From Parvibaculum sedimenti (GTDB taxonomy: Bacteria > Pseudomonadota > Alphaproteobacteria > Parvibaculales > Parvibaculaceae), in the NCBI RefSeq assembly GCF_009184905.1, contig NZ_WESC01000002.1:186001-250000 (forward strand): a DNA stretch of 64,000 nucleotides. Reading direction: 5' to 3'. The translations under genes and the position numbers were made by a program. The notes under the pieces were generated by a model. The model searched no databases. It saw nothing but the letters and a program-made list of their open reading frames with translations, and was not told the DNA's origin. Positions 11,880-20,451 of this stretch are shown here, in pieces (position 1 is the first letter of the stretch; every line of letters starts with the position of its first letter).

Positions 11880-11917
11880 GTTTTCACCTGCCGATCAAGC
11901 CCGTATCCAAACGAAAG

Positions 11918-11941
11918 CGGGCGGACATTTCTGTCCGCCCG
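11918..11941 (-). terminator. Intrinsic terminator after the crystallin gene
   Basis: Perfect 10-base stem CGGGCGGACA with a 4-base loop (GAAA in the minus-strand RNA), followed on the minus strand by GCTTTCGTTT. It lies 34 bases beyond the stop codon of the beta/gamma-crystallin gene. The same 24-base hairpin recurs at 12691-12714 behind mdh. Confidence 0.8.
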
Positions 11942-11975
11942 CATGATGCACCCTGCTCTGGAAGCGGGGATAAGC

Positions 11976-12605
11976 TCAACGAAGCCGCCTGATCGATGAA
12001 ATCTTGTCGTTGAAACCCATCCGGTCGAGATTGGCGATGCGCCCGTCGACGGTAACGCAGCGCCCGCGATAGCGGATATGCTCACAAACCTCCCAGACGC
12101 CATCACTGACATCGATGCTCGAGATTCGGTCGTTGATTCCATACCGCCCCAGATCCGGCACGTCGCCGCTGAAGCTCATGGATCCGCCCGAGAAGCGGAA
12201 ATCCTGAAAGACCGTGATGCCGCCGGCGCGATCCCGCGGCCCCGGAGAAGGATAGCCGCCACCATAGCCACCGCGATCGTCGACCCGCCTGATCGACGAT
12301 ACCTTGTCGTTGAGGCCGATCTCCCGGAAGTCGGCGACATCGCCGTCGACCACGATGCAGCGTCCGCGATAATGGACGTGCTCGCAAATCTCCCAGGCGC
12401 CGCCCCGTACCGAAATGCTCGATGCAGCATCATTGATGCCGAGTTCACCGAGGTCCGGGACGTCGCGGTCGATCCTGACGGCGCCGCCGCCGAACCTCTC
12501 ATGCTGATAAAGCACGGCAGCGCCCCGTGCCTCGGCGAGGCCGGGAAGCACCATGACCATCACGACAACTGCCGCAAGGGCCTTCGCACCGATCTTCAAT
12601 TTCAT
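11976..12605 (-). CDS. Secreted beta/gamma-crystallin family protein, two double-motif domains
   Basis: Predicted exported beta/gamma-crystallin-like protein; 209 residues. A signal peptide covers about 1-26 (hydrophobic core, then AEA-R). Two crystallin halves follow (about 28-107 and 129-209), joined by a Gly/Pro-rich linker (111-127). Each half holds two copies of the calcium-binding signature N/D-N/D-X-X-S/T-S: Asn58-Asp59..Ser63, Asn99-Asp100..Ser104, Asn158-Asp159..Ser163, Asn199-Asp200..Ser204. Cysteine pairs in EICEHVHYRGRC and EVCEHIRYRGRC probably form disulfides. Bacterial relatives bind Ca2+ and are linked to stress or envelope stability; the role here is unknown. Start 12605 was preferred over the in-frame 12623 because it gives the cleaner signal peptide. 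Confidence 0.85.
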   Translation of the reverse strand: MKLKIGAKALAAVVVMVMVLPGLAEARGAAVLYQHERFGGGAVRIDRDVPDLGELGINDAASSISVRGGAWEICEHVHYRGRCIVVDGDVADFREIGLNDKVSSIRRVDDRGGYGGGYPSPGPRDRAGGITVFQDFRFSGGSMSFSGDVPDLGRYGINDRISSIDVSDGVWEVCEHIRYRGRCVTVDGRIANLDRMGFNDKISSIRRLR

Positions 12606-12690
12606 GGATTCCCCGTCCCTCATGTCCTGTGAGCCAGCTTAACGCGCCGACATCGCTCCGCAAAGTCGCGCCCGCTTTCCGGAAACAAAA

Positions 12691-12714
12691 CGGGCGGACA
12701 TTTCTGTCCGCCCG
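12691..12714 (-). terminator. Intrinsic terminator after mdh
   Basis: Perfect 10-base stem CGGGCGGACA with a 4-base loop, followed on the minus strand by TTTTGTTT. It lies 30 bases past the mdh stop. It separates mdh transcription from the crystallin gene and the rest of the TCA genes downstream. The stem-loop is base-for-base identical to the one at 11918-11941. Confidence 0.85.
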
Positions 12715-12744
12715 TTCGGCAAGCGAAGCTCGAAAGCTTCGGGA

Positions 12745-14084
<1,340 letters not shown>

Positions 14085-14090
<6 letters not shown>

Positions 14091-14146
14091 TCGATGTGTT
14101 TCGATATATCTTTTCATCGATAGTAAGATATATCTAAATACATCGA
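14085..14146 (+). promoter_or_regulatory. Nested dyad operator and promoter of the PadR gene
   Basis: Two concentric perfect inverted repeats share one axis. The inner arms are GATATATCTT (14103-14112) and AAGATATATC (14125-14134), 12 bases apart; the outer arms are TCGATGT (14091-14097) and ACATCGA (14140-14146), each separated from the inner arm by exactly 5 bases. A -35-like TTGACT at 14085-14090 sits just upstream, and TATCTT at 14107-14112 is a possible -10, so the dyad would cover the promoter. The outer right arm runs into the ribosome site (GAGGT) of the regulator. This arrangement predicts autorepression. Confidence 0.7.
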
Positions 14147-14153
14147 GGTAAAA

Positions 14154-14714
14154 ATGTTCAGACATTTCATGAGAGGCCACAGGCATGAGCACGGCCGTGG
14201 CGGTTGGGGCCAGCGGGATCGCTACGGTTTTGGCGAGCGTCGCGGCGGCCGTCGTGTTCGCGCCTTCGAGCAGGGTGACCTGCGTTTCGTCATCCTGAAG
14301 CTGATCGCGGACGAGCCACGCCACGGCTACGACATCATCAAGGCGATAGAGGAAACCTTCGGCGGCAATTATTCCCCGAGCCCGGGCGTCGTCTATCCGA
14401 CGCTGACAATGCTCGAGGATCAGGGCTTCGCGACCGTGACACCCGGCGAGGGGTCGAAGAAGCTCTACACGCTTACAGCCGAGGGCCGCGCCTTTCTCGA
14501 CGACAACAAGGCAACCGTCGATGCGATCTTCAAACGCATGGATGAGGTAAGCCGCCGCTTCCGTGGCGGACCAGCGCCTGAAATCATCCGCGCTGTCGAG
14601 AACTTCCACACCGCGCTGAGGTTGCGCTTCGACCGGGGAACGCTCGCGCAGGAAGAGGTCGCGGCCATCGCCGAGGTCATCGATGTCGCCGCGGCGAAAA
14701 TCGAACGTAGTTGA
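14154..14714 (+). CDS. PadR-family regulator, YqjI-like, with His/Gly-rich N-terminal extension
   Basis: Winged-helix repressor of the PadR family; 186 residues. The first 33 residues are rich in His, Gly and Arg (His4, His9, His11, His13), an extension like the metal-sensing one of E. coli YqjI. The wHTH follows (about 38-112) with FVILKLI, HGYDIIKAIEE, NYSPSPGVVYPTL and a basic wing, and then a C-terminal helical dimerisation region. It resembles YqjI along the whole domain, including SPGVVYPTL and the ending IDVAA. It probably senses a transition metal (inference). The start is set by GAGGT eight bases upstream. It probably represses itself through the nested dyad and lies 14 bases ahead of an O-methyltransferase gene. 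Confidence 0.85.
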   Translation: MFRHFMRGHRHEHGRGGWGQRDRYGFGERRGGRRVRAFEQGDLRFVILKLIADEPRHGYDIIKAIEETFGGNYSPSPGVVYPTLTMLEDQGFATVTPGEGSKKLYTLTAEGRAFLDDNKATVDAIFKRMDEVSRRFRGGPAPEIIRAVENFHTALRLRFDRGTLAQEEVAAIAEVIDVAAAKIERS

Positions 14715-14728
14715 AGAAGGACGAACCA

Positions 14729-15385
14729 ATGTCTCGCTCCCTCGTTCCCGATGCCGTTGCCGGCTATGTCACCTCCCTCATCGCCGCCGAAACCGATGCA
14801 CAGAGGCGGCTGCGTGCGGAAACCGCCAGACTGCCGATGGCGATGATGCAGATCGGCGCCGATCAGGGAGCGTTTCTCACCTTCCTTGTCGGTGCCATTG
14901 GCGCGCAGCGCGCGATCGAGATCGGCACCTTCACCGGCTACAGCGCCATCGCGATTGCTCGCGCGCTGCCGAAAAGCGGCCAGCTTCTGTGCTGCGACGT
15001 CAACGAGCAATGGACCGCCATTGCACAGCGTTACTGGAACGAGGCGGGCCTCGACAAACGCATCGAGCTGAAGCTCGCCCCCGCGCTCGATACGCTCGAA
15101 GCGCTGATCGGCAAGGGCAAGGAAGGAAGTTTCGACTTCGCCTTCATCGATGCCGACAAGACAGGCTACGATGCCTATTACGAGGCCTGCCTGAAGCTTC
15201 TGCGACCCGGCGGCGTGATCGCCCTGGACAACATGCTCTGGGGCGGCGCGGTGACCGACCTGAAGATCAATGACAAGGACACGGTCGCGATCCGCGCTCT
15301 CAACGAGAAGATCGCGAACGACGCCCGCGTCGACGCCTCGCTCGTCACCATTGGCGACGGCGTCATGCTTGCCCGCAAGAAATAG
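14729..15385 (+). CDS. Class I SAM-dependent O-methyltransferase
   Basis: Cation-dependent O-methyltransferase of the catechol/caffeoyl-CoA type (Methyltransf_3 family); 218 residues. Seen: SAM-binding glycine motif EIGTFTGYSA (64-73), FIDADK with Asp141 and Asp143, and DNMLWGG with Asp167 and Asn168 as the likely divalent-metal ligands. The ATG at 14729 is preceded by GAAGAAGGA; a TTG at 14711 is in frame but overlaps the padR stop. It is probably co-transcribed with the PadR regulator and so perhaps metal-controlled. Substrate unknown. Confidence 0.85.
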   Translation: MSRSLVPDAVAGYVTSLIAAETDAQRRLRAETARLPMAMMQIGADQGAFLTFLVGAIGAQRAIEIGTFTGYSAIAIARALPKSGQLLCCDVNEQWTAIAQRYWNEAGLDKRIELKLAPALDTLEALIGKGKEGSFDFAFIDADKTGYDAYYEACLKLLRPGGVIALDNMLWGGAVTDLKINDKDTVAIRALNEKIANDARVDASLVTIGDGVMLARKK

Positions 15386-15388
15386 GGA

Positions 15389-16516
15389 TTAGTCCGCCGC
15401 GCGCAGGCTCAGATAGTCGGCGCTCTGCATTTCCATGAGCCGCGACACCGTGCGCTCGAAGGCGAAAGCGCCATCGCCCTTGGGATAAAGCGCCGAGGGC
15501 TCGGCAGCCGCCGAGATGATGAGCTTGGTCTTGGCCTCGTAAAGAGCATCGACCAGCGTTACGAAACGCTTGGCCTCGTTGCGGCGCTCCGGACTCATCG
15601 CAGGAACATCGTCGACAAGAACGGCGTGGAATGACTGCGCGATCTTGATGTAGTCGGCGGCACCAAGCGGCTTCGCGCAGAGATCGTTGAAGGAAAACCG
15701 TGCGACGCCATGCGCCGCTTCCGGCACTTCGACGGCGCGTCCCTTGAGCGCCAGCGTCGTCGGATGACCGTGTGGCACATCCGCAAGCTTCTGGAAGGCG
15801 CGGTTCATGGCCGCGCGCGATTGCGGTCCGAGCGGCGAGTAATAGACCGGGAGGCCCATCATGCGATCGAGGCGATAATCGGTGTCGCTGTCGAGATGGA
15901 CGACATCCATGCGTTCCTTCACGAGATCGATGAAGGGGAGGAAGCGCTGGCGGTTAAGTCCGCCCGCATAAAGATCGTCCGGCGCAATATTCGACGTCGC
16001 AACCACGACGACACCGAGATCGAAAAGCTGCGTGAAGAGCCGGCCCAGAATCGAAGCATCGGCAATATCCTGCACCTGGAATTCGTCGAAGCAGAGCAAC
16101 GCCGCTTCCCTGGCGACCTCTTCTGCGACGGGCGGAATGGGATCGCCGCCCTTCACCACGCCCGCCTTTTCGCGCTGACGCCACTGAAAGATGCGCTCAT
16201 GCGTTTCGAGCATGAAGGCATGAAAGTGGACGCGGCGCTTGTGGCGCACACGCACATGCTCGAAGAAGAGATCCATGAGCATCGATTTGCCGCGCCCGAC
16301 GCCGCCCCAGATGTAAATGCCTTCCGGCGGCGTCACGGGCTTGCTGAAGCCGAGACGGGCAAGCGGACCGACCTTCTTGCCGGGCTGCCAATGCGCGAGC
16401 TCATCGGCCAGATGCTGCAAGCGTTCCGCCGCGCGCGCCTGCGCGGCATCGGCGGCAATTTCGCCGTGCTCCACCCTCTGACGATAGACGATGAGCGGCC
16501 CCTTCATGATGCCCAC
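15389..16516 (-). CDS. zapE: Cell division protein ZapE (AFG1-like ATPase)
   Basis: AAA-type ATPase of the AFG1/LACE1 family, called ZapE for its link to FtsZ-ring stability; 375 residues. Seen: Walker A GGVGRGKS (71-78), the family segment VHFHAFMLETHERI, Walker B LLCFDEFQV (Asp144, Glu145) and the sensor segment VVATSNIAPDDLY. The first codon at 16516 is GTG; an ATG three codons later (16507) is an alternative. In rhizobia zapE lies just before mdh; here the padR-methyltransferase pair separates them. It converges on the methyltransferase gene with a 3-base gap. Confidence 0.92.
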   Translation of the reverse strand: MGIMKGPLIVYRQRVEHGEIAADAAQARAAERLQHLADELAHWQPGKKVGPLARLGFSKPVTPPEGIYIWGGVGRGKSMLMDLFFEHVRVRHKRRVHFHAFMLETHERIFQWRQREKAGVVKGGDPIPPVAEEVAREAALLCFDEFQVQDIADASILGRLFTQLFDLGVVVVATSNIAPDDLYAGGLNRQRFLPFIDLVKERMDVVHLDSDTDYRLDRMMGLPVYYSPLGPQSRAAMNRAFQKLADVPHGHPTTLALKGRAVEVPEAAHGVARFSFNDLCAKPLGAADYIKIAQSFHAVLVDDVPAMSPERRNEAKRFVTLVDALYEAKTKLIISAAAEPSALYPKGDGAFAFERTVSRLMEMQSADYLSLRAAD

Positions 16517-16912
16517 GATCCGCGCCTCTGCGTTGCCCGATCGGAAGGAACGCGTTTGTCGTGTGCGTTAGCCGTCATGATCCATTCACTCGATCGCCCG
16601 CGGGAAAACGCCCGCCGATCCCGCGCCTTCAACTCGCCCTACTTACCCTGCAAGACGCGCGCCGGGCAAGGCAGGCGGCCGCCAATCCACTGACTCCGTT
16701 CCTTTTTTCGACAAAAACATGTGCTTCTTGTGGCGTTGCAGAAAATAAATGGCATTCCATAAGTCGTTTCGCAGTAGCGCTTGGCAGCCATTCGACTAGC
16801 ATTCGCTTGGATCAGCCGGGGATTCGTCCCGGGCGATCTGGCGGGAACCGGCGTTTTTGTCCGGACCGCTTTGCCAATCCGACCGAAGAAAACAGGTCAG
16901 AGGAATTTTCGA
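16517..16912. other. Divergent intergenic region, zapE to small anchored protein
   Basis: 396 bases between divergent genes. The stretch from about 16700 to 16765 is AT-rich and may carry the plus-strand promoter. A short hairpin CCGGGgattcgtCCCGG lies near 16820-16837. No coding signal is convincing; the frame open from 16781 only gains family-like content after the ATG at 16913. Confidence 0.45.
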
Positions 16913-17173
16913 ATGTCCAACACCGTGAAAGTCATCATTGCAGTTATCGTCATCGCCCTGGTGGTGATCGTCGGCTTCAGGCTCACGAACAAGCCCGCCC
17001 CGACGGAGACGACGGCCCCCGCGACCACCGAAACGGCTCCGGCCGAGACGCCCGCGCCGGCCGAATCCTCGGCTCCGGCTGAGTCCACGGCTCCCGCCGC
17101 TCCGGCTGAGTCGACCGCTCCGGCCGCGCCGGCCGAACAGGCTCCGGCGACCCCGGCCGCTCCGGCCCAGTAA
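16913..17173 (+). CDS. Small membrane-anchored Ala/Pro-rich protein
   Basis: An 86-residue protein I do not recognise. One transmembrane helix (about 5-25: VIIAVIVIALVVIVGF) is followed by a short basic turn and about 55 residues of Pro, Ala, Thr, Glu and Ser, including imperfect repeats of the APAESTAPA type. The lack of other residues suggests a disordered, probably periplasmic stalk or wall-spanning segment. AGAGGAA sits seven bases before the ATG, and an intrinsic terminator follows, so it is a single-gene unit. Function unknown. Confidence 0.7.
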   Translation: MSNTVKVIIAVIVIALVVIVGFRLTNKPAPTETTAPATTETAPAETPAPAESSAPAESTAPAAPAESTAPAAPAEQAPATPAAPAQ

Positions 17174-17197
17174 GAACGACGGCCTCTGGCCAGTCGC

Positions 17198-17230
17198 AAC
17201 CCGCGCGCCGCAAGGTGCGCGGGTTTCTTT
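17198..17230 (+). terminator. Intrinsic terminator after the Ala/Pro-rich protein gene
   Basis: Stem AACCCGCGC / GCGCGGGTT (17198-17206 and 17217-17225) with a 10-base loop, followed by TCTTT. It lies 24 bases after the stop codon and also backs onto the 3' end of the arsenite transporter gene. Confidence 0.8.
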
Positions 17231-18281
17231 ATGCTGAAAAACTCCTGCGCCAGCGGAGCGCCACACGCACGAGCAGGATCAGCACCGGAACTTCGACCAA
17301 CGGTCCGATAACGGTGGCAAAGGCGACCGGCGAAGCGATACCGAAAGTCGCGATGGCAACCGCGATTGCCAGTTCGAAATTGTTACTGGCTGCCGTGAAG
17401 GAGAGCGATGTCGTGCGCTCGTAATCCGCGCCGAGCATCTTGCTCATCGCGAAGCTGATGCAGAACATGATGACAAAATAAAGCGATAGCGGCACGGCGA
17501 TGCGGAGCGCATCAAGCGGCAGCGCGAGCACGGCATCGCCCTTCAGCGCAAACATCACGAGAATGGTGAAGAGCAGCGCGACAAGCGTAACCGGCGCGAC
17601 GCGCGGCACGAAAACCTCGTCATACCAATCCGCGCCAAAACGCGGGCGGAGAATACGCCGCGTCACAAATCCCGCCGCGAATGGCAGTCCAAGATAGACG
17701 AGCACCGCACCCGCGATCAGCCAGAAGGACACCGCGATCACCTGCCCCTCGAGACCGAAGAGCGGCGGCAGCACATTCAGGAAAAACCACGCATAGAGAC
17801 TGAAGAAGAGGAGCTGGAAAATGCTGTTGAAGGCTACCAGAGCCGCCACATATTCCGCGCTTCCCCTTGCCAGCTGATTCCAGACGATAACCATGGCGAT
17901 GCAGCGCGCAAGACCAATGAGAATGAGGCCGGTCATATAGGCAGGCTCGTCGCGCAGAAAGATAACGGCCAGCGCAAACATCAGCGCCGGACCGATAAGC
18001 CAGTTCTGTATGAGCGACAACGCGAGAACCTTGCGATCCTCAAAGATGCGCGGAAGCTCCTCATATTTCACCCGCGCCAGCGGCGGATACATCATCAGCA
18101 CGAGACCGATGGCGATGGGAATATTCGTCGAGCCTATGGAAAGCCTGTCGAGCATCGCCGGAACGCCCGTGAAGAACGTTCCCACGGCGATACCCGCCGC
18201 CATGGCGGCGAAGATCCAGAAGGTCAGATAACGATCGAGAAAGCCGAGACGCGACGGCGCCTTTTCCTGAGGAAACGCCAT
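17229..18281 (-). CDS. acr3: ACR3-family arsenite efflux transporter
   Basis: Arsenite-extruding permease of the ACR3 (BART superfamily) type; 350 residues with about ten hydrophobic helices. Seen: N-terminal [30 protein letters not shown], and the functional-cysteine segment [16 protein letters not shown]; a later helix carries the ACR3-like [18 protein letters not shown]. It is the last gene of arsR-arsI-arsC-acr3 and its ATG overlaps the arsC stop by one base. It would export the As(III) made by ArsC and released by ArsI. Confidence 0.94.
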   Translation of the reverse strand: MAFPQEKAPSRLGFLDRYLTFWIFAAMAAGIAVGTFFTGVPAMLDRLSIGSTNIPIAIGLVLMMYPPLARVKYEELPRIFEDRKVLALSLIQNWLIGPALMFALAVIFLRDEPAYMTGLILIGLARCIAMVIVWNQLARGSAEYVAALVAFNSIFQLLFFSLYAWFFLNVLPPLFGLEGQVIAVSFWLIAGAVLVYLGLPFAAGFVTRRILRPRFGADWYDEVFVPRVAPVTLVALLFTILVMFALKGDAVLALPLDALRIAVPLSLYFVIMFCISFAMSKMLGADYERTTSLSFTAASNNFELAIAVAIATFGIASPVAFATVIGPLVEVPVLILLVRVALRWRRSFSA

Positions 18282-18793
18282 CAGTCCGCACCGGCTGGAC
18301 TGTTTCCGCCGAGTTCGTCGAGCTTGCGCTTCAGCGCCATCCCCTCAAGGCTGCGGAGCGGCAAGCTCGTGAAGAGATCAATGCGGCGACGAATCTGCAT
18401 GAAAACGTCGACGAATTTGCGCCTGATCGCATCTTCCGACCCGGTCATCGCCGCCGGATCCTCGAAAGGCCAATGCGCGCTTGTCGGATGGCCGGGCCAT
18501 ATGGGGCATACTTCACCCGCCGCGTTGTCGCAAACAGTAATGATGAAATCCATCTGTGGCGCGCCGGGAACGGCGAACTCGTCCCATGATTTTGAGCGCA
18601 GGCCCTCTACCGGAAGGCCCGCCGAGCGCAGCACTTCGATGGCATAGGGGTTCACCCTGCCGTTCGGATGGCTTCCCGCGCTGAAAGCACGGAAGCGCCC
18701 CGCGCCATGCGCGTTGAGATAAGTCTCGGCAAGGACGCTACGCGCGGAATTGCCCGTGCAAAGAAAGAGCACATTGTAAATCTGATCCGACAT
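18281..18793 (-). CDS. arsC: Arsenate reductase, low-molecular-weight phosphatase type
   Basis: Reduces arsenate to arsenite; 170 residues. Seen: P-loop CTGNSAR (Cys12-Arg18) of the LMW protein tyrosine phosphatase fold, and the redox cysteines Cys88 and Cys96 in [17 protein letters not shown], which mark the thioredoxin-coupled class. The C-terminal 30 residues (after about 140) extend past the usual family end. Start 18793 ([12 protein letters not shown]) lies 5 bases after the arsI stop; longer readings run through arsI and are not credible. It is translationally coupled to acr3. Confidence 0.93.
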   Translation of the reverse strand: MSDQIYNVLFLCTGNSARSVLAETYLNAHGAGRFRAFSAGSHPNGRVNPYAIEVLRSAGLPVEGLRSKSWDEFAVPGAPQMDFIITVCDNAAGEVCPIWPGHPTSAHWPFEDPAAMTGSEDAIRRKFVDVFMQIRRRIDLFTSLPLRSLEGMALKRKLDELGGNSPAGAD

Positions 18794-18798
18794 GAAAC

Positions 18799-19287
18799 TC
18801 ACCCACAGCAGGAAGGCGTTGGCTTCGCCGCGGCAACTATCTCCGCCTTCGGCGCGGAGCAGCCGCAGACCGATGCGTCGTCGCCCATGTCGAGCTTCTC
18901 GAGCAGCGGGCCAGTGCCGAACTCCTCCATCACATGATGCGTATAGAAGGCTTCCCAGCGGACGCCGTCGGGATCGGCGGTCCAGCTCTTCTCGGACTTC
19001 GCATAGCAGCAGGTCGTCATGCCTTCCGGCAGATAGGGCGCTTCGGCCTCTTTCAGCCGCTCGAAAATCGGATCGAGCTCGGACGCGCTCTCGACCTGAA
19101 TGCCGGCATGGCCAAAGCCCTTGTCGCCGGAAAGCGTCTCGACGACGAAATTGACGCGCGGATCTTCGAGCATCCACTTCGCATAGCCTGGACGGCGCAC
19201 CGTCGGCTCCTCGCCGAACAGCGTCGAATAGAATGCGACTGATTTTTCAAGATCGGCGACGCCGAAGCTCACATGCAATCTCTTCAT
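18799..19287 (-). CDS. arsI: ArsI/CadI-family VOC protein, putative organoarsenical C-As lyase
   Basis: Vicinal-oxygen-chelate dioxygenase-like protein; 162 residues. Seen: a likely metal triad His5, His60 (GFGHAGIQVE) and Glu112 (RWEAFY), and the vicinal cysteines TTCCYAK (Cys93-Cys94), which in ArsI bind trivalent methyl- or aromatic arsenicals. Four more cysteines lie in the C-terminal tail (141, 143, 160, 161). ArsI cleaves the carbon-arsenic bond, giving inorganic As(III). The closely related cadmium-induced CadI cannot be excluded by sequence alone, but the ars context favours ArsI. The start codon overlaps the arsR stop by one base, with AAGGAG upstream. Confidence 0.85.
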   Translation of the reverse strand: MKRLHVSFGVADLEKSVAFYSTLFGEEPTVRRPGYAKWMLEDPRVNFVVETLSGDKGFGHAGIQVESASELDPIFERLKEAEAPYLPEGMTTCCYAKSEKSWTADPDGVRWEAFYTHHVMEEFGTGPLLEKLDMGDDASVCGCSAPKAEIVAAAKPTPSCCG

Positions 19288-19646
19288 CACGCACACTCCT
19301 TTTTGCGTTGACCTGCCCGGTTGCCAACCGTGCCACAGGCACCCTGACAGCAATCTTCGAGCAGGAATTCGGTGAGGCCGCGCATGGCCGAAAGATCGGC
19401 CTTGTAGACGATCGAGCGCCCGTCGCGCCGCGAGGTCACGAGCCCAGCATGGGCGAGTTCTTTCAGATGAAAGGAAAGCGTCGCGGGCGGAACGTCGAGC
19501 GCCTCGGCGATGTCGCCCGCCGCAAGCCCGCCCTCCCCCTCCTTCGGGGAATGGGCACGAACGAGCGCGCGGTAGATCGCGAGGCGGGTTTCCTGGGCGA
19601 GCGCCGACAGGGCGGCTATGGCGGCTATGGCGGCTTCTGATTTCAT
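19287..19646 (-). CDS. arsR: ArsR-family arsenic-responsive repressor
   Basis: SmtB/ArsR winged-helix repressor; 119 residues. Seen: the wHTH LAAGDIAEALDVPPATLSFHLKEL (about 41-64) with its RRDGRSIVY wing, and cysteines at the C-terminal end (Cys99, Cys100, Cys104, Cys118; LEDCCQGACG), as in repressors that bind As(III) with C-terminal cysteines. The ATG lies inside the operator palindrome and no Shine-Dalgarno sequence is visible, so the mRNA may be leaderless. First gene of arsR-arsI-arsC-acr3. Confidence 0.92.
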   Translation of the reverse strand: MKSEAAIAAIAALSALAQETRLAIYRALVRAHSPKEGEGGLAAGDIAEALDVPPATLSFHLKELAHAGLVTSRRDGRSIVYKADLSAMRGLTEFLLEDCCQGACGTVGNRAGQRKKECA

Positions 19647-19681
19647 ATTTCCAATATTGTGGAAATATGAAATAGAGTCAA
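19640..19681 (-). promoter_or_regulatory. ars operon promoter and operator
   Basis: A perfect 13-base inverted repeat (ATTTCATATTTCC at 19640-19652 and its complement at 19661-19673, spacer 8) overlaps the arsR start codon (19644-19646). Reading the minus strand, -35 TTGACT (19681-19676), a 17-base spacer and AATATT (19658-19653) form a plausible sigma-70 promoter, with the -10 in the dyad centre. The expected transcription start is at or next to the A of the arsR ATG. Confidence 0.75.
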
Positions 19682-19807
19682 GGCCCTCCCGTTCACCGGC
19701 GGTTCAGCTTTGCCGTGCAATCCTTCAATCGTCGGCATTGACGTTGACACCTCGGCTGAGCCCCGGCTGCGCTTGTCGCCCCGGCCCATCTCCAGCCACA
19801 GAATGTG

Positions 19808-19840
19808 CGGCCCGCGTCTCCCCCCCTTAGGCGCGGGCCG
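19808..19840. repeat. Isolated 9-base hairpin between arsR and the lipoprotein gene
   Basis: CGGCCCGCG (19808-19816) and its complement CGCGGGCCG (19832-19840) enclose a C-rich 15-base loop; TTTC follows on the plus strand. It lies in the 271-base divergent spacer, where no upstream gene would need a terminator, so its role is unclear. Confidence 0.4.
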
Positions 19841-19917
19841 TTTCATGTCTGCCCGCCGCCTTTGCGTAAAGCGCCGTCCGGGTGCAGCATGGAACCGAAC
19901 ATTCGGGAGGATTTCAC

Positions 19918-20448
19918 ATGCTCCGCCTTGCCACCGCCCTGGCTACCTGCCTGCTGCTCACCGCCTGCTTCATCAGCAAGGCGCCCCTCTTCGGCCCCGC
20001 CGAGGCCGACTACCCGATTGCGGCCGGCAGCCGCTTCGCTGTCTACAAGCTCGACGAAAACGGCAAGCGCATCGGCGACGCGCCACGCCATGTCACCATC
20101 ACGCGCAAAGGCGCGGACTATCTCTATACGGTCGATGGCGAGGACCCGGTGGCCGGGTTGATGGACGATATCGGCAATGGTGACTTCATCGCGCTTGGCC
20201 GCGGCGAGAAGCCCGACGATGCGGTGATGTATGGGCTCTTCCGCAGAAAGGGCGACGGCTGGCTGCGCTACTCGCCCAATTGCAGCGACTTCGCCCGTGT
20301 TGCCGCGAAACACGGCCAGAGCCGCGAGACGTTCAACATCACACCGAGCGGCAATGACTGCGCCTTCTCGACCTATGCCGACCTCAAACGCGCCATGGCG
20401 GCGCTGGTCGAATATTCCGCGCCGGACAATGAGTATGTGAAGGAGTGA
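19918..20448 (+). CDS. Predicted lipoprotein of unknown function
   Basis: A 176-residue protein I do not assign to a named family. The N-terminus is a lipoprotein signal: MLRLATALATCLLLTAC, with lipobox LLTAC placing the modified cysteine at residue 17. The mature part is soluble and mixed in composition, with short segments such as RFAVYKLDENGKRIGDAPRH that look like beta strands; Cys95 and Cys118 could pair. CGGGAGGA lies seven bases before the ATG. It is probably attached to the inner leaflet of the outer membrane or the outer face of the inner membrane. Stands alone. Confidence 0.75.
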   Translation: MLRLATALATCLLLTACFISKAPLFGPAEADYPIAAGSRFAVYKLDENGKRIGDAPRHVTITRKGADYLYTVDGEDPVAGLMDDIGNGDFIALGRGEKPDDAVMYGLFRRKGDGWLRYSPNCSDFARVAAKHGQSRETFNITPSGNDCAFSTYADLKRAMAALVEYSAPDNEYVKE

Positions 20449-20451
20449 GCG

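Noticed and set aside
16781-17173. Longer version (130 residues) of the Ala/Pro-rich protein
   Set aside because: The first 44 residues have no ribosome site and look like non-coding translation; AGAGGAA lies before the ATG at 16913.
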